A DNA stretch of 64,000 nucleotides from Isoetes taiwanensis (Eukaryota > Streptophyta > Lycopodiopsida > Isoetales > Isoetaceae): positions 680,001 to 744,000 of the forward strand of contig JAJEKV010000132.1 of the NCBI GenBank assembly GCA_021234155.1, read 5' to 3'. Position numbers and translations under genes: made by a program. Shown one piece after another: positions 34,591-47,875 of this stretch (positions within the stretch are counted from its first letter, which is position 1; each line of letters begins with the position of its first letter). The notes beneath the pieces were generated by a model, which was given only the letters and a program-made list of their open reading frames with translations, was not told the DNA's origin and made no database searches.

Positions 34591-37500
34591 AAAAAAAAAA
34601 CCTTTTAAAACTGTTCAAACAGGACTTTTTCCATCCATGGACTTTTGCAAAGACCACCGATTACAATATGCAGCCTTAAGCCAAAACAGGTGTAAATTTG
34701 ACTTAAGCCTTAAAAATGGTTAACATTTACTAAAGCAGATGATATTACCAGATTCTATTAACAAATAAGAATTTCCTTTCGTCAATCTCATTAATGTTTT
34801 TGTTCAATACATTATTTTTACCTTTAAAAGAGTTCATCATTGACTCTAGAACAGTATAAGATCAAAATTAAAGTTTAGAGTTTCCCTTGTCTTTCAACAC
34901 CATAGAGCTCAATAGACTTGTCAAAACTATATCTGCAATGCCACCATGTCTTGTAGCTTTTCCAACATGAATACATGGGAAAACACACATAGGAGCAAGA
35001 AATCCGTTACACTGCGGTGAAACCGAGGAGGGACGGTAAGGGTAAGAGCCTAAGTCACTACAGGGTAAGCTTCACAGTTCCTTGGGCTTATCGCCCTTCA
35101 CCTTGCATGTTAACACAAACACAATAGACAGTCAATTTATCAGGCAAAGAGTGTGTAAATTACTCTGCCCTAAAAGATTAGCCTACATGCAACTTTTATC
35201 AGTATGCAAGCTTAGAAATTATTATTATTAAATGCTTCTCCACCAGCTTATGACAAGGTCTAGAAGCTTCATTCTTCCTACCCGCAATTGTCACGAGGTC
35301 TCCTCTATTATAAGCATGCATGCAATAAAGGGATCATTTTCACATATATGAGAAGGTCTGGAAGTCCATTTTTTGATGCTGCTCTCAGATACAAAATTAT
35401 TATCAGCAATATCATACCCAAAAGAATTCCAAATTGTAACCGCCCCAAACTAAAGTGGCCACAACTGTGTTTCCTGTTAAGAGCCCTTTAGCATTAAAAG
35501 AGCATCAGCCAGTGAGCATATTCCTGTAAAAACATCCTAGGCAGGCTTTGCACCCTTTGGATATGCAAAATGTCAAATAGAGCAAGAACCCAATCTGGAT
35601 CTAGAATTTTCGTGCAAAAATATTGAAGAGTTCAGCTTATTTTCTTCCAACCTGTAAATTTTTGCGAATGGCATCAGACCGTTCTGTGCTCACCATGCCC
35701 TGAATTCAAGTGCCCAACTTGAAAGCCTACTGGATGAAAGAGAAAAATCTGCTGTGTAGAACTCTTTTATTCAGTTTCGGGTCCATTTTACAACTGGAAA
35801 CCCACCTCAAGATTTTCGTACACTATTCCCTATTGAATCTGTAGCACTCGTTTGCCTGCATGGCTATTAAGCTATCTATATCTAGAATCCATAAAATATT
35901 AATTCGTTTACTCTGTAGCAGTGCGTAAACAATGTAACTATTGAATTTTAAACTATATAATGCATAGATCGTGTTTAATTAAGCATCAACACTCTGTCCT
36001 TTAAGCTATACCACCTGCACAATAGTCCACACTGCATAGTTCAAGACTCACAGCAGTTCTCTTAATAAGTTTTAACCAAATTTTAGATCTAATAGGAACA
36101 TGGCCACAACTTCGTGTATCTTTGCTCTGTCTCGCGGCTTAAATATCATGCATTAGTTGCGCGGACTTAGAAATTAAGCTTTCTACCATCGGAGAATGTG
36201 AACATAAGCTGTTAAAACTCATATATGTCTACTCAAATCTGCACATTATATACAACCTAGGTGTATGGACAAGTGCATGCTAGTCCCATTAACATCAGTC
36301 CTAAGTTCAATCCATCTTTTTAGTTTTCATATCTCCATTTGCTTTTTCTGGTAGCCTTGTATCCACTGTATGCAGGGGTGCTTAAAAAGGATACCATTTC
36401 TAAACCAGAATTCTTATGCTATAATTATCCCGATTATCTTTTTAAGACCTCGGGCTTTTCTCATTGCTCATTGATTGCAATCATGAAATGAAGGCATCTT
36501 TGGAAGAAGGAGCAAATACATGTGTTCAAGTAAGCAAACACATAGGCCACAAATGCACAACCCATGGCTCATTATAGTAGCATTAGACTAATGTAAACAT
36601 CCAGTTGAAAAGAGAATAGCTCCATACGAATAGTGTCATGCCTTATTATCATATAAAGAAAAATATCCACACAAAGTATTCAGCAAATAGGGTGATTCAA
36701 TTATTCAAACCTGGGAGTAGACCTTTGTTCTAGCATAATTGCCTTTGGTCATGTTGATCTGCAAATTGCCGAAAGCTCTCCAATGCCTTGTTTACTCAAA
36801 GAAATAGTGGATGGCATCTCTATATTATTCTCCTGGATTATCACATGCAAAAGAGAGTAGATTCAGTTAATGTCACCAGCATCTTTCCCTTTATTCAAAT
36901 TATCATAGCTCTTCAGTCCTGTTGCTACGATAGCCTTATGGAATTGGCATATCTTTTCCATGAAGTATTTACCTTCTTCTCCCAAGAAGCAGGCATCAAA
37001 TCCATCTTATTTACATCTATTTTCACAGCCTTTATGCACCGTTGCAGCCACAGTTCTATAGAAGGTCACCCATCTTGCTATGCATTTGTGGCTCCGCCAT
37101 CCAAGACATGCCATAATATTCCAGCATTCTATGCCGCAAGGGCAAGTTCGGAATACCCTAATTAGGGTTCAAGAAATGCATTATATTAGGCCAGGATCAT
37201 AATTTACCTTTTATTTTTCTAAACCCTGGTTCTTGCATAATCGAAATCTCACCATCCATCAATGGCTAAGAGTTGCCCAATCTGTTGCAGGCCAACTGTA
37301 TGGTGGCCGCTGAGCTGCCTAATAAAACTCTGTTACAGTCAAGTAGAGAGTAGAGGTTCAGGGATACAAAAAGCGTGACCATCACGTTTTTCTATTTTTC
37401 CATGTATTTTTCTTTTCCACGAGTTTTCTTTGTGTACATATGTGGACATTTTCGATCAACACCACCATTATGCAACCATGGGTTTTCACCCCATACTCCA

Positions 37501-37741
37501 TTTCTGTAAACAATGTCAAACCATTGTTACATGCCCATGATAGTGCAATAATGTCTTAGATTCCTAAAGCTTATGATAGAGCACCTAGCGATTGTATCAA
37601 TGTGCATCCATAAAGCCCCCTCGTGTCATATATATGCCATAGAACCATTGGTCTTTACCCTTGTTCAAGCAACAAGTAAATAACTACATAGCTCGCAGAC
37701 GAAGCAATAATTCCTTAGAGTCATGATGCATTAGAGCCATC
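34591..37741. repeat. 3.15-kb direct repeat, copy 2
   Basis: Same unit as 30673-33827. It starts at a run of 10 A and ends at a run of about 23 A (37742-37764). No open frame of convincing coding character. It is either a real segmental duplication or two versions of the same locus placed side by side in the assembly. Confidence 0.88.
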
Positions 37742-37764
37742 AAAAAAAAAAAAAAAAAAAAAAA

Positions 37765-38240
37765 TTACCGTCGTCATGAGAAATAGCAAAGCGGTTTGGA
37801 ATTTCCAAGCGCCAATGTGCACGGAAAGGATTTTTTGTGCCTCACATGAGCTCGGACCACCTCTAGCGAACATCCGTTAACTACAAAGTTAAGGTTTTCA
37901 TAGCGCCGGATCAAGAAGCCCGAGCACAAAGAACACACCAGTAACAGATATATGATGAGGATGCCAAGAATTCTTTGTTTTGTCTTCAATAGAGAATCTA
38001 TTGCATCACAATAATATGGCTCCTTGAAACCTTGAAAAGATGATTCAACTGTAAGTGCAAAATCTACTCCTGCAAGGTTCACCTAACCTGACCGCATTGT
38101 CCATAACACGTCTTTGCTGCAACCACAATAAATGTTTTATCTTCCCTGGATCCAAGAGCATCCTGCATGTGCATGTACCTGGAATAAAGGAGCAAGAAGT
38201 TTTCAAATTTAAGTAATGGAAGAAAACAAATAGACAGATT

Positions 38241-38243
<3 letters not shown>
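37765..38243 (-). other. intergenic, possible gene relic
   Basis: A 102-codon minus-strand frame at 37774-38082 includes a hydrophobic segment (ILGILIIYLLLVCSLCSGFL), but it matches nothing I recognise and has no supporting signals. Probably not a gene. Confidence 0.25.
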
Positions 38244-38272
<29 letters not shown>

Positions 38273-38460
38273 TATTTTAGCGTCCACGCCACTAGGGCAA
38301 ACATCCAACTGGATATGTGACCACACACCACACTACATTGCTTAGTTGGGCCCTGCCCCCAACCACTTTACATTGCGTCTGTGGGTTTTGACACCCAACA
38401 GTTCAGAGTGCGATTCTGGGCGGTCTCGTAGGTGCAGCCAATTAAAACAATTAAAATATG
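38244..38460 (-). mobile_element. 5'-truncated LINE end with (TATC)n tail
   Basis: On the minus strand it reads CCAGTTGG ... GCGTGGACGCTAAAATAC followed by (TATC)7 (38272-38244). The LINE at 16912 ends with CCAGTTGG ... CGTGGACGCTAAAAATC before its pentanucleotide tail, so both belong to the same or sister families. The 5' boundary near 38460 is approximate. Confidence 0.6.
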
Positions 38461-38657
38461 AGAAGCAACGGTGTATGTAACTTGTTAATAGATAATCTTA
38501 TGGTATCTCCGCACGTCCCTTGCTTTATGGTATCTCCGCACGTCCCTTGCTTAATTCAACGTCCCTTCCAAAAACAGTTTTTAAGCAAGAACCACCTACA
38601 AAATAAAGACCAATTTCCTTGTTAGCAATTACCGTTGCAAATACGTTTTCTCTGATA

Positions 38658-39303
38658 TTAAGCACTCAAAGCTCTTGCAAAAATACAGAGGTCATACATA
38701 CATATAATAAAACAAGACAACCAAATCATAGGAGCTGGCACAAATCTGGAATCCTCACAGCTCTGTTTTAAGAAGGGCACAATCTGTTTTGGGCTCTTGA
38801 ATTCCAGAGCATTATCCCGCGACCTCTGAAGCCGAAGATATTTTGTACCCCCAAAGGACAAAGGATTTTTGGCATCTGTATATGATCCTGCTTAATTGCT
38901 ACAGATATAAGCGAAAAACATAACAGAGAATAAATACCGGTCTGCTTCACCACTTTATCTCGCAGTACTGATGCAAGGTCGCCTTTTTGTGTGGAGCAGT
39001 ATGGAGGCGGAGGCTGGGAGCAAAATAGGGGCACAACATTGGGCTTTGGAACCACTGAGCCCGCAAATGCAAAAAGGAGTTCTGAAAAAATGAAGCTAAG
39101 AACATGGCGAAAATTTTGAAGCCTGCCCAATTCCTTTCCTTTCAGATTGGGACCATGCCTTTCAGATTATCCAGATTTGCCAACTCCTGCGGGATTGAAT
39201 CCACGAAGGCCCTCAAAATTAAGCTCTATAATGAAGCGTTGAAGCTTTCAAACACCGGACTTAGAGATACTGGAGCTCAGGTCAGCCGCACTAGTCCCAC
39301 ATG
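38658..39303. other. possible exons of unknown genes
   Basis: Minus strand: FRHVLSFIFSELLFAFAGS (signal-like) to DLASVLRDKVVKQT with a possible GT donor near 38940, then after the gap DAKNPLSFGGTKYLRLQRSR, LEFKSPKQIVPFLKQSCEDS. Plus strand: ATG at 39104, MAKILKPAQFLSF to LSNTGLRDTGAQ with a possible CAG/GTCAGC donor near 39280. The composition looks more coding than the surroundings, but I recognise no family and cannot confirm exon borders. Confidence 0.25.
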
Positions 39304-42300
39304 ACGAAAAAACAAATTAAGAAACCAAAGCCATATGAATCTGCATATAAAAGTGCATATGTACCCCTAGTCATTACACTAGATATTACGTGTTTCTAAT
39401 ACCACTTGTAAATATTGTTAGGCCCGCAATCAAAGTAAAAGTTCAATTGTTCTCAAGCCCAAAGTTATTGTGCGAGATATTTATTTATCCCTACTATGTA
39501 AATTTTGCTAGACATTTTTACATTCGGCAATCAAAGTATAACTTCAATTGTTCTCAAACCCAATTGTGTGTGCTAGCAAATTTTGTTGCGACTATGCAAA
39601 TACGAAACTTAACAACCTTTAAGTGGCACTATTTTTCACTTGGGAGTTGCCAAATTATTTGTTCGTTTGGCTTTGATTGAATCATTATAGTGTGTCACGA
39701 AGCTGCAATTGGTATTTGGTATTTTGCGTTATAAAAATGTAGAGTGATGGCAATTTGCATCTCTTCACGTATTTATTCATTAAATAAAGTTGCATTTTAA
39801 ATAGAGCAACATTGCTTTCGAATTTGCATGCAAAGGAAACTAAATGCCGGTTTAAGCATTACCAAGTTGATTGTAAATTCCTTGGCGGCAAAGGTAAACA
39901 TTCGCACCGGATTCCTTGTTTTAAGTACCCTCAAAGCTCCAACACTTACGACTTAGTTCTTACGATTATTCACACAAAGCGTATTTCTTGCGGTTTGGAT
40001 GGTCTCATCTTCTAAAAAGTCGCACATATTTGGCAAAAGCGTCATTTAAAGCTTTTCTTGGAATTGTTGAATGTTCATGTCCTACGGAATCCGGGTCATA
40101 TCCACGGTCGCGAGGTTGTCATAGATCTCCATGAACATTTTCGGTTCTGAGACCATCAAAGGAAAGAAAGTATGAATAAGAACTTTTCTTATATGTTTCA
40201 TGCCGTTGATTTCTGAAAGTTCCTAACAATTTCATCTACTTTTTTAGCCAATAACATCAACTTCTATTACAAAAGTTGCGGCAAATACATGTTTCGAGAA
40301 TTGCATTGCGGGGCGTCTTAGTCTTTGTTTGTGCGGTGCCATACATTCCCACGGAAGACTCGGCTCACTCACGCACAAGTAGAAAAAATCCTTGCAAAGC
40401 GCCAGGTTGATTGTACCAAGTTCTAGGTCCCTTAAAATGAAAGCTTGCTCCACGATTGTCCACATTGGGAGCGGACCACAAAGGAATCCCAAGTTTGAAT
40501 GTGTACATACCTTTGAATGTGCTATCTCACTTTCTAGTCATATTATAGTTCGATCGCTTGGCACTAGATAGCTGATATAGTAATGCCCTTTGGATAACCA
40601 TAACATAGAAAATGTATTTGTGCTATTATAGAAAGATGCGGACATTTTCTCGGCGATTTCTTCATCCCTGAACATTCATAGATAATGATTCGCTTCAACC
40701 TAGAGAGATTCACCACCTTCCGGCGGTTGTTTTGCCAAATATTTCTCCGTCGTTCTTTCTAAAACCACGGCACCAACATTTTAGCTAGCTAATCCGAGAA
40801 CTAAGTGTCTTGTCAAATAGATGCATTTTCATTACCCATTCATCAATAACAAATCCTTGAGCTGCGGCTTTGGGGCTCTGCTCTTCTTGTGGTATTTTGC
40901 GGGCCTCTGAGGCTGCATCGGCTTCAACCCGGGCGTTTCTTGTGTCTTTCTAACTCAACCTAAACAAGCATTTCAACCTGAATTCAAGACCGAATTTTCA
41001 AGTTATTCTTCTCAAACGAATAAAACTTTACAGATTGAAGCATGCTTGGATCCAAGAACACAACTTCTTGAGAACCCGTTCAAGCGACTACAAACTCCTT
41101 TTGCTCATCAAACTTAAATATTAAAGGCCGGATCAAGTATTGAGCATTGCTTAAAGCTTACATCCTAAAATAGTGCAAACAAGTTTATACCGGTTAGGGG
41201 GTATACTCTACTCCACCTTTCACTTTCAAGCTCACAATTACGAACTTATCTTTTAACTTTTTTACATTTGAGGACCTTGGTACATTCTACATACTTGACA
41301 ACCGCAAATTACAAAATAGATTAATTTCATGATATAACATATGATGCACAAGACTTCTGACAACTTAAATAGCACCTTTTGCAATTATTGCCTCGTTTGG
41401 TTGAAGAACCCCATTTGGAGGACACATGAAGCAGCTCTTAGGTGCGGTTGTTTGAAACTGAAAATCGAACACTTTATGAGGACTTTATTGCGGTATGCAC
41501 AAAACTAGAAATGTGAACTACAATTCAGCCCTTTGGCCAAGTGGTTAAACACGAAATCACTTACTTTAAAGCGCCACTTTGGGGGCCGGCTAACATTTTT
41601 TATCTTCAACTTGCACTTGCGACCTGCTTGCCCGGGTTCATCGATGAATACAAAAGCCTCGATTACCGGCCGTCCAACGGACTTAGGAAACTACTCTAAC
41701 GGTTGAAAAGAAAATAAATATAATTTGCTAAGGACCTAAAAAGGCCGGAACTTACAAAGGAATATAAGGTTTCTTCGGGATCGAATCTCAAAGCGGCTCT
41801 TGTTAGCGAGAAATACCACGGAAATGGTATATGTAGATTTAGACCTTTGGAACATCTCACCTTTGCCCCACTCCTCGTGTTGCCGCTGCAATAAAAGCGC
41901 TACACGAATGCTGATCTAAAGATGATCCTTAAAGCGAAGATCGATCTAGAAAATTGAAGGCAAGTTCTAGTTTCTAAGCTCCATAAACAAATCCTGTTAT
42001 GCTTCCCTAGCTCTGCCATAGCCAAACAACAATCGCCAAAGCTCATAAGCGGAAATGATGCCGATGGTCTCTCATGCCGATGGCCTCCATGCATCCAAAC
42101 TTCCGGTTAGCCGGTATGCAAAGCCGCTACGGCGGCAGCGAGGGATGACCTAACATTCTGACTTCGGTGAGGTTTTTAGCAGTTTTTGGCATATTCTAGG
42201 TATATGCTAGCATATACCATGAATATGCCAAAAACCCACATAAACAAGGGATTGCCCCCCTAGGGGCAACCCAAAAATTTAACATATTGAATTGAATTGA

Positions 42301-42984
42301 ATTAAAAAAAAAAACAAATTGGCAACTAACGAATAAAAAATGCATACACATATAAAATGTTACATTAGTGGCTAACATAACAAATTTCAATAAAAAGCAG
42401 TTTGCACCAAAAATTATGTTAGTGGCTAACATAATGGATTTTGTTAAAAACTAGCTTCACACATAAGTTTTTTAGGGTGATAAGAAGAAAAAAATTAACT
42501 GCCTTAAGTGTGCTCTCAGGGAGGGGTTGATATCTGCACTGCAACCATAAAATTTTGTAAGATTTGTTAATTTTTAACATAATAGAATCATGTGTGAATC
42601 ATTAAATTTTAAAAGATTAACACTTGTCAACTACCCGGGCCTGATGGAATTTATAATGATGATGATGATGGAATTGATGGGGAAGGTGTGAACCCAATTA
42701 ATTTAATTTTTGTTTTAACTTAAATGGATTCAACCCCTAATATGAACCTACCTTAATCTTGGAAATTATCCTTTGCTCGATATTTTGGACTGTACACAGA
42801 AGATGTTTGCTAAGGTTGATAGGAACGTGATATACCTTGTTTATTAAGAGCTGCTTCTTGGTAAATTAGAAGATCTAGTGTTGGAATATCCAAATGCCTC
42901 AACATCCTGGGAATAGGATATGTGATATTGTCTTAGGTTGCATCACTATCTTCTGCCAATAAGTTGCATTCTGCTAATTACTGG
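39304..42984. other. intergenic, no gene recognised; GCGG-rich, CAG-poor patch
   Basis: No coding sequence is supported. From about 39880 to 42150 the triplet CGG occurs in many places where the context would suit CAG or CTG (for example TTGCGGCAAATAC, CTTGCGGTTTGG, GTGCGGTGCC). This is the same character as copy 1 of the 3.15-kb repeat. Paired A/T-rich motifs (TTAGTGGCTAACATAA) occur near 42366-42432. Confidence 0.4.
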
Positions 42985-42989
42985 TTTGT
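42985..42989. other. target-site duplication, left (TTTGT)
   Basis: TTTGT directly before the LTR start at 42990. The same five bases directly follow the other LTR end at 62830, which shows that 42990-62830 was one insertion. Confidence 0.85.
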
Positions 42990-44533
42990 TGTGACGCTCC
43001 CTGAACATATACAGCACTCGTACGTATATATACGGGGACTTTCCCCTCCCATGGCAACCAACTCGCCATGAGCAGGGCCCTCCGTCTAACTCGGACCATC
43101 TATGGAAAGATGCCCGGGTGAAGGACACAGAGGTGTCATTCGGCCCACGCCTTCAATGGGGCTCCTATGTCGCGGAAGCGTGCATACAAGGTTAGCATAC
43201 AGCATAATCATATCATAATATAACCACCACGAAGGGTGGCACATCTATCCAACTGATAATAGCAGAGAAGATGCATTTGATACTAGAGAAAACACCCCAA
43301 AACCCATGGTTCTACCCTGGCTCAGACTCCAGTGAGGATCGACTGACGGCTAGATCTCAAGAGATCAACAGACCGAATCTTGGCATGTCGTTGGCTGGCA
43401 TAGAACATCGTTGTGCACACTTTGTAGATGAGTTGAATCAAGCTATGGCATCATTGTAGCCTTCCGGAGACGCAATCCCAAGGCATCACCCTTCGGGACT
43501 ACTCCCGGGTTACATCTCCCCGGGTCCGATGAGGCAGGTCAGGGAAGTGTCCCTTTCCAGAGTCGCAGTGATTCCATGGGTGAGCTAGAGAATAGGTGCC
43601 GCATCAGCGACCCCCGCATCCGTACCTGACCTACTCCCCTAAATCTATACAAAGTACAGGGTGATCACTCAACTGTACCCAGGGAGTGTCAGACCCATAC
43701 CCGGCCTAGTTCACTGGCCGGCTATTAGGCCTAGCTCACTGAAGGAGTCCCCGTAGCCTTTTATGCTCAGGCGAGACCCCACCCCACACGTCATCACCAC
43801 GGCTCCTTGTCTGGTGCTTCAATCAGGCCATAGATTCCATAGCTCGGTGGGATCTTGTGCACAGGCCGCAATAATTGGGAATTAAGGGAACTGCTAGGAG
43901 CATACTAAGAGCATAAGGCACAGAGGTCTCTACCCTCCATTTAATCCCTGCTTTACGGAAGGCTAACAGAGATACTACCATAGATTCATCCATCCATACA
44001 TAACAAAGCATAATCCATAATTGAATATAATCCTAAGTATCAAAGAAGGGTTAATCCTAGACAAAGACAACCAGAGAAGGCTGACTGAAGCGCTAGCCCT
44101 AGAGATATCAAGCTAGTCTATCCACTAACCCGAATTTCTGCTGGATCCATTATCATGAGGCATCTCCATCTTCAAGGAACTTGGGCGCTCAACAGCTCCT
44201 CCTCCTGGTTCGATTTTTGGGGGCCAAATGGGATAGGGGTCCAATTTGATGCCCCAAGTTAGCATTCTCCTACTGGCCAATCGAATTTGGCCAGGTGGCA
44301 CTTTCCTAATTAATCAATTATCCTAACTTAATTAACTTAATTGAGTTAATTAGATAATGCTTCCTTAATTATAGGTAATTAACCTTTAATGACCCCTTTA
44401 TTAATTTAACATAGCTAAATTAATCCCTTTTAGGTCAACCCCCTAGGTTAGAATACCCCATGGTGGCGTATCTTTACTGTGTGACGTGTCAATACATTTA
44501 TACGTATACCATATAAATACATGGAACGTCACA
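42990..44533 (-). repeat. 3' LTR of the H3 retrotransposon
   Basis: 1544 bp, TGTGACGCTCC to GAACGTCACA, with 7-bp inverted ends (TGTGACG/CGTCACA). It aligns throughout with 54858-55903 plus 62391-62830. Compared with the other LTR it lacks about 29 bp near 43408 and has about 83 bp more near 44345-44430. Confidence 0.9.
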
Positions 44534-44546
44534 TTCTCCCCTCCTT
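44534..44546 (-). other. polypurine tract of the H3 retrotransposon
   Basis: On the minus strand AAGGAGGGGAGAA directly abuts the 3' LTR start TGTGACG. This is the expected position and composition for the plus-strand DNA primer of an LTR element. Confidence 0.85.
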
Positions 44547-45788
44547 AGAAATAATGCTGTCCTCAGCATTGGGGTTAGTTAAACAAGTGATGCACAATTG
44601 AAGAAACTGAAATATCAACCTTTTTAATTTGGAAATTTCCGGCATGGCGGAAAAGTTTTTTGGTTTTTTTTTTTAATCCAATTTACTAAGATTATTAGGC
44701 ATTTCATGGCCGGAAAATCTTTCCGTTGTTCTAAAAATCGACTATTGGGAATATGGTGTTGAGGGGTTTTTGGCCTTCCGATCCATGCATGTTGGACGAT
44801 TTGCTCCACGAATCCAAGTTGAGGTGTTGAAGGAGTGGCGAGTTTCAGGTGACCGTTCTGATTTTCCAAAAATTATAAGATTTTTCCCCTATGATTTTGG
44901 CTTCTTGGGTTTCCCTATCTAGGTTCTTGCAGATGGCTTGGATGACGAATTATTTAGAAACATGTTTTTAAGTAGAGTTGGGATCAGTTTTACAGTTCTG
45001 GAACAGGATAAGATGCTGGTAATCGATCTTAAACCCTATATATGCTCAAATGTGAGCTGTTTGTTTTCATTTCTGTATTCCCTATTGGTTTTAATCTTGC
45101 AATTTACTTCTGTTCTTGCTCTTTGAGCTCTATATTTCACTGTTGCAAGCATCAAATCAATGGTTTCTTCCCTTCTTTGCATGCTGTTTCCCAGAAATTT
45201 ACAATTTTGAAGCTTCTGTGTTAGGTTATTTTGCCCTTGCTGAAGAAGCTCATGGTGTGGAGCATGCATGACAGATCGGAATTGTTTCAGGTAAGAGCCT
45301 GCTCTGGACACCTTGAAGACATTTATTTCTAGGTGTTTTTTATTGTCTTCTCTGTTTGATTACTCTATTCTCTTTTACATGCTGGTTAGAAGAGGATACT
45401 ACTACAAAAATGCCTTCTTTCATATCGAGCTCTTTCTTCTCTCGAAGTTCCTTCGAGTTTATCTCCTCTGCCTTCTTATTTGTTTTGCACCTTACTTTGC
45501 ACCACCGAATCTTCAAACAAGATGTATGGTAGCAAAATGATGTTATCAGTACTTTATAATTGCATATATGGCTTTAAGGTTCCTTTGGACTAAGGCATTG
45601 TGCTTTGCTGCTGACAACCAAATGGTGAATGAGAATGACATTTTGGAACATGCAACTAGGTATATCTTCGTTTCTGTTTGGCTGAGTTTTCTGATTGTTC
45701 TTATTTAAACATTGTGTTTTGTTTACAGTGGCAACTATAGAACTGAAAATGGTTAAATTCATGTTTTAGCTAAATAGAGGAGAAATTG

Positions 45789-45965
45789 AGTGGCACGTTT
45801 TGCAGGTATTCATATTTGTATGTGCTTCAGATTTTGTGGTCCACATTCACATCGAGCAACATTATGGCATGTTTTTTGACACCAATTGAGTGGCATGTTT
45901 TGCAGGTGCTTCATATTTTGTGCTCCACATTCACATCGAGCAACATTATGGCATGTTTTTTGACA
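45789..45965 (+). repeat. tandem duplication, about 98-bp unit
   Basis: Two consecutive copies running from TTGAGTGGCA(C/T)GTTTTGCAGGT to GCATGTTTTTTGACA, sharing CCACATTCACATCGAGCAAC. They lie inside the Helitron-like insert. Confidence 0.75.
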
Positions 45966-47275
45966 GCAATCTGGATCAGCAAGATTTGTCCTTACATTCT
46001 CATGATTTTCAATCCAGCTATCTGCATCACCAAATAGGATGTTTCGATCAAAGAGCTCCTTTTCATGTTGTCAGCGTATCTACCATGTGTTCGCTGTAGA
46101 AGAATAAGAGTCATGTCCAATTATGAAGTAGCTAATGAGGTCTCATGTAGCAAAGTATGTTTATCTCACATTTATCTTCCATGTGGCTTTCATGGAGATG
46201 CATCTACAACAATAGAAAAAGTAAAATCTTAATTTAGCACTCTTTTATTTATCATCTCATTAGATGGGCTTCAAAGACCATTCATAATACTTCCAGGTTT
46301 GCAATTTTATGTGAGTATTGTTGTTACAATGGTATATTTATTCTATTTAGATAGCCCATTGTCCATTGTTGTCTACGATTCCAATGTAGGAAAGATTCAG
46401 GCTTATACGAATGTGATTGTTATTTACAAGTACAAATGTTGTCATTGTAGCTATTTGTACATGCGGAGGCAAAGAACACCAAACATGTATGTTAAATTTT
46501 CTTTTATTAGATCCGCACGTGGTAAATTCTTTTTCATGCTATTCAAGTTGTAATGGTAGGACATGCTGAAATCCGGGTTTTTTTCTCTGATGTTCATCTT
46601 TGAGAAAAGTTTGATGTAATTATTGTCGCTGTTGTTGCAGTGAGTGATGTAGGAACTCATGCGAAGTTGCCTGTTGTGTAGGAGCCACCTAAATGGAATT
46701 ATTATTATGGTTTTCTGGCTTAAAGTTCCAAATCATGGATGCTTCTAGATCTTAGTTTGGAAAGCAATGCATCCACTATGGTGTGCAGAGGCATTTGGTA
46801 AACGACAAAACGTATAATGTGCATATTTCGACAGAGGGGATAAAATCTATAATCTGCATATTTGTACATAAGCTTGCAGATTTAAGTGTTGTTTTGGCCC
46901 TTGGTGCAGGAAGTTATCTATGTATAGGTGGCATGAATTAACCTTATCATCATCCACTACCCTGATCGCATGCTAGCAATGGAACTTCTCGGATTCTAGA
47001 AGGTTGTGAAGTCGTCTTTTTCTATAAGGGATACTCCTTATCGACATAGTAAGCTCTTGAAGAATCTGCCTTTGCATTTTGACTTGACAGATTTGTATGA
47101 TGCCACTGCATTTATTTTCACTTGGCAGGTTTGTGTGATGTTAGTTCTGCGTCAAAAATCTAGCCACGGACAACAAAGGTAAGCATTTATGTCTATAACT
47201 TTGTTATATGACTTTGTCCAGTCCAAACTGCTATGTCTAATGGGGCCATCAACAACATAAAGGTAAGCATTCATT

Positions 47276-47875
47276 TAACAACTTTCAATAGCATCCGACT
47301 TAAAACTCCAGTCGCTAAAAGTGCTAATAAGTTGTGTGAAATTTGCCAAAGGCCTCAAACTTTAATGAGGAAAGAACGACAGCATGTATATATTCCTGTT
47401 TGTGGACGACATTTATGTTAGTCGTGAATATAAATGCAATGCAGGTTGTTTAATGAGCAATTGGCAAATGCTCAGCTTGGGAACTTAATGGGGATGCAAA
47501 TTCGTACAGCTTTGTTGTTTCTTACTTTGAGTACTTTATCTGTTACCATAGTTTGTAATATGCATACTAGCACTTTGTGCCTTTTCCATTAACAACTTTC
47601 AACAGCATCCACTTAAAACTCCAGTTGATAAAAGTGCTAATAAGTTGTGTGAAATTTGCCAAAGGCCTCAAACTTTAATGAGGAAAGAACGACAGCATGT
47701 ATATATTCCTGTTTGTAGATGACATTTATGTTAGTGGTGAATATAAATGCAATACAGGTTGTTTAATGAGCAATTGGCAAATGCTCAGCTTGGGAACTTA
47801 ATGGGCATGCAACTTCGTACAGCTTTGTTGTTTCTTACTTTGAGTACTTTATCTGTTACCATAGTTTGTATTTTT
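47276..47875 (+). repeat. tandem duplication, about 290-bp unit with a Cys-rich exon-like frame
   Basis: Copies at about 47276-47562 and 47590-47870 share over 90% of bases. Each has an open stretch reading KLCEICQRPQTLMRKERQHV then YIPVC, with CxxC, a basic stretch and C-R/G-H-x-C that resemble part of a zinc-binding fold. In the first copy it ends at GRHLC. Probably a captured host exon; the source family was not recognised. Confidence 0.7.

Noticed and set aside
41531-41650. TGGCCAAGTGG (A-box-like) and GGTTCATCGA (B-box-like), a possible tRNA or SINE
   Set aside because: The boxes are about 100 bp apart with no tRNA cloverleaf, and the region may carry sequence errors.
43271-43459. Short frame repeated in both LTRs (also at 55138)
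   Set aside because: It lies within the LTR and differs at its end between copies; no evidence of coding.
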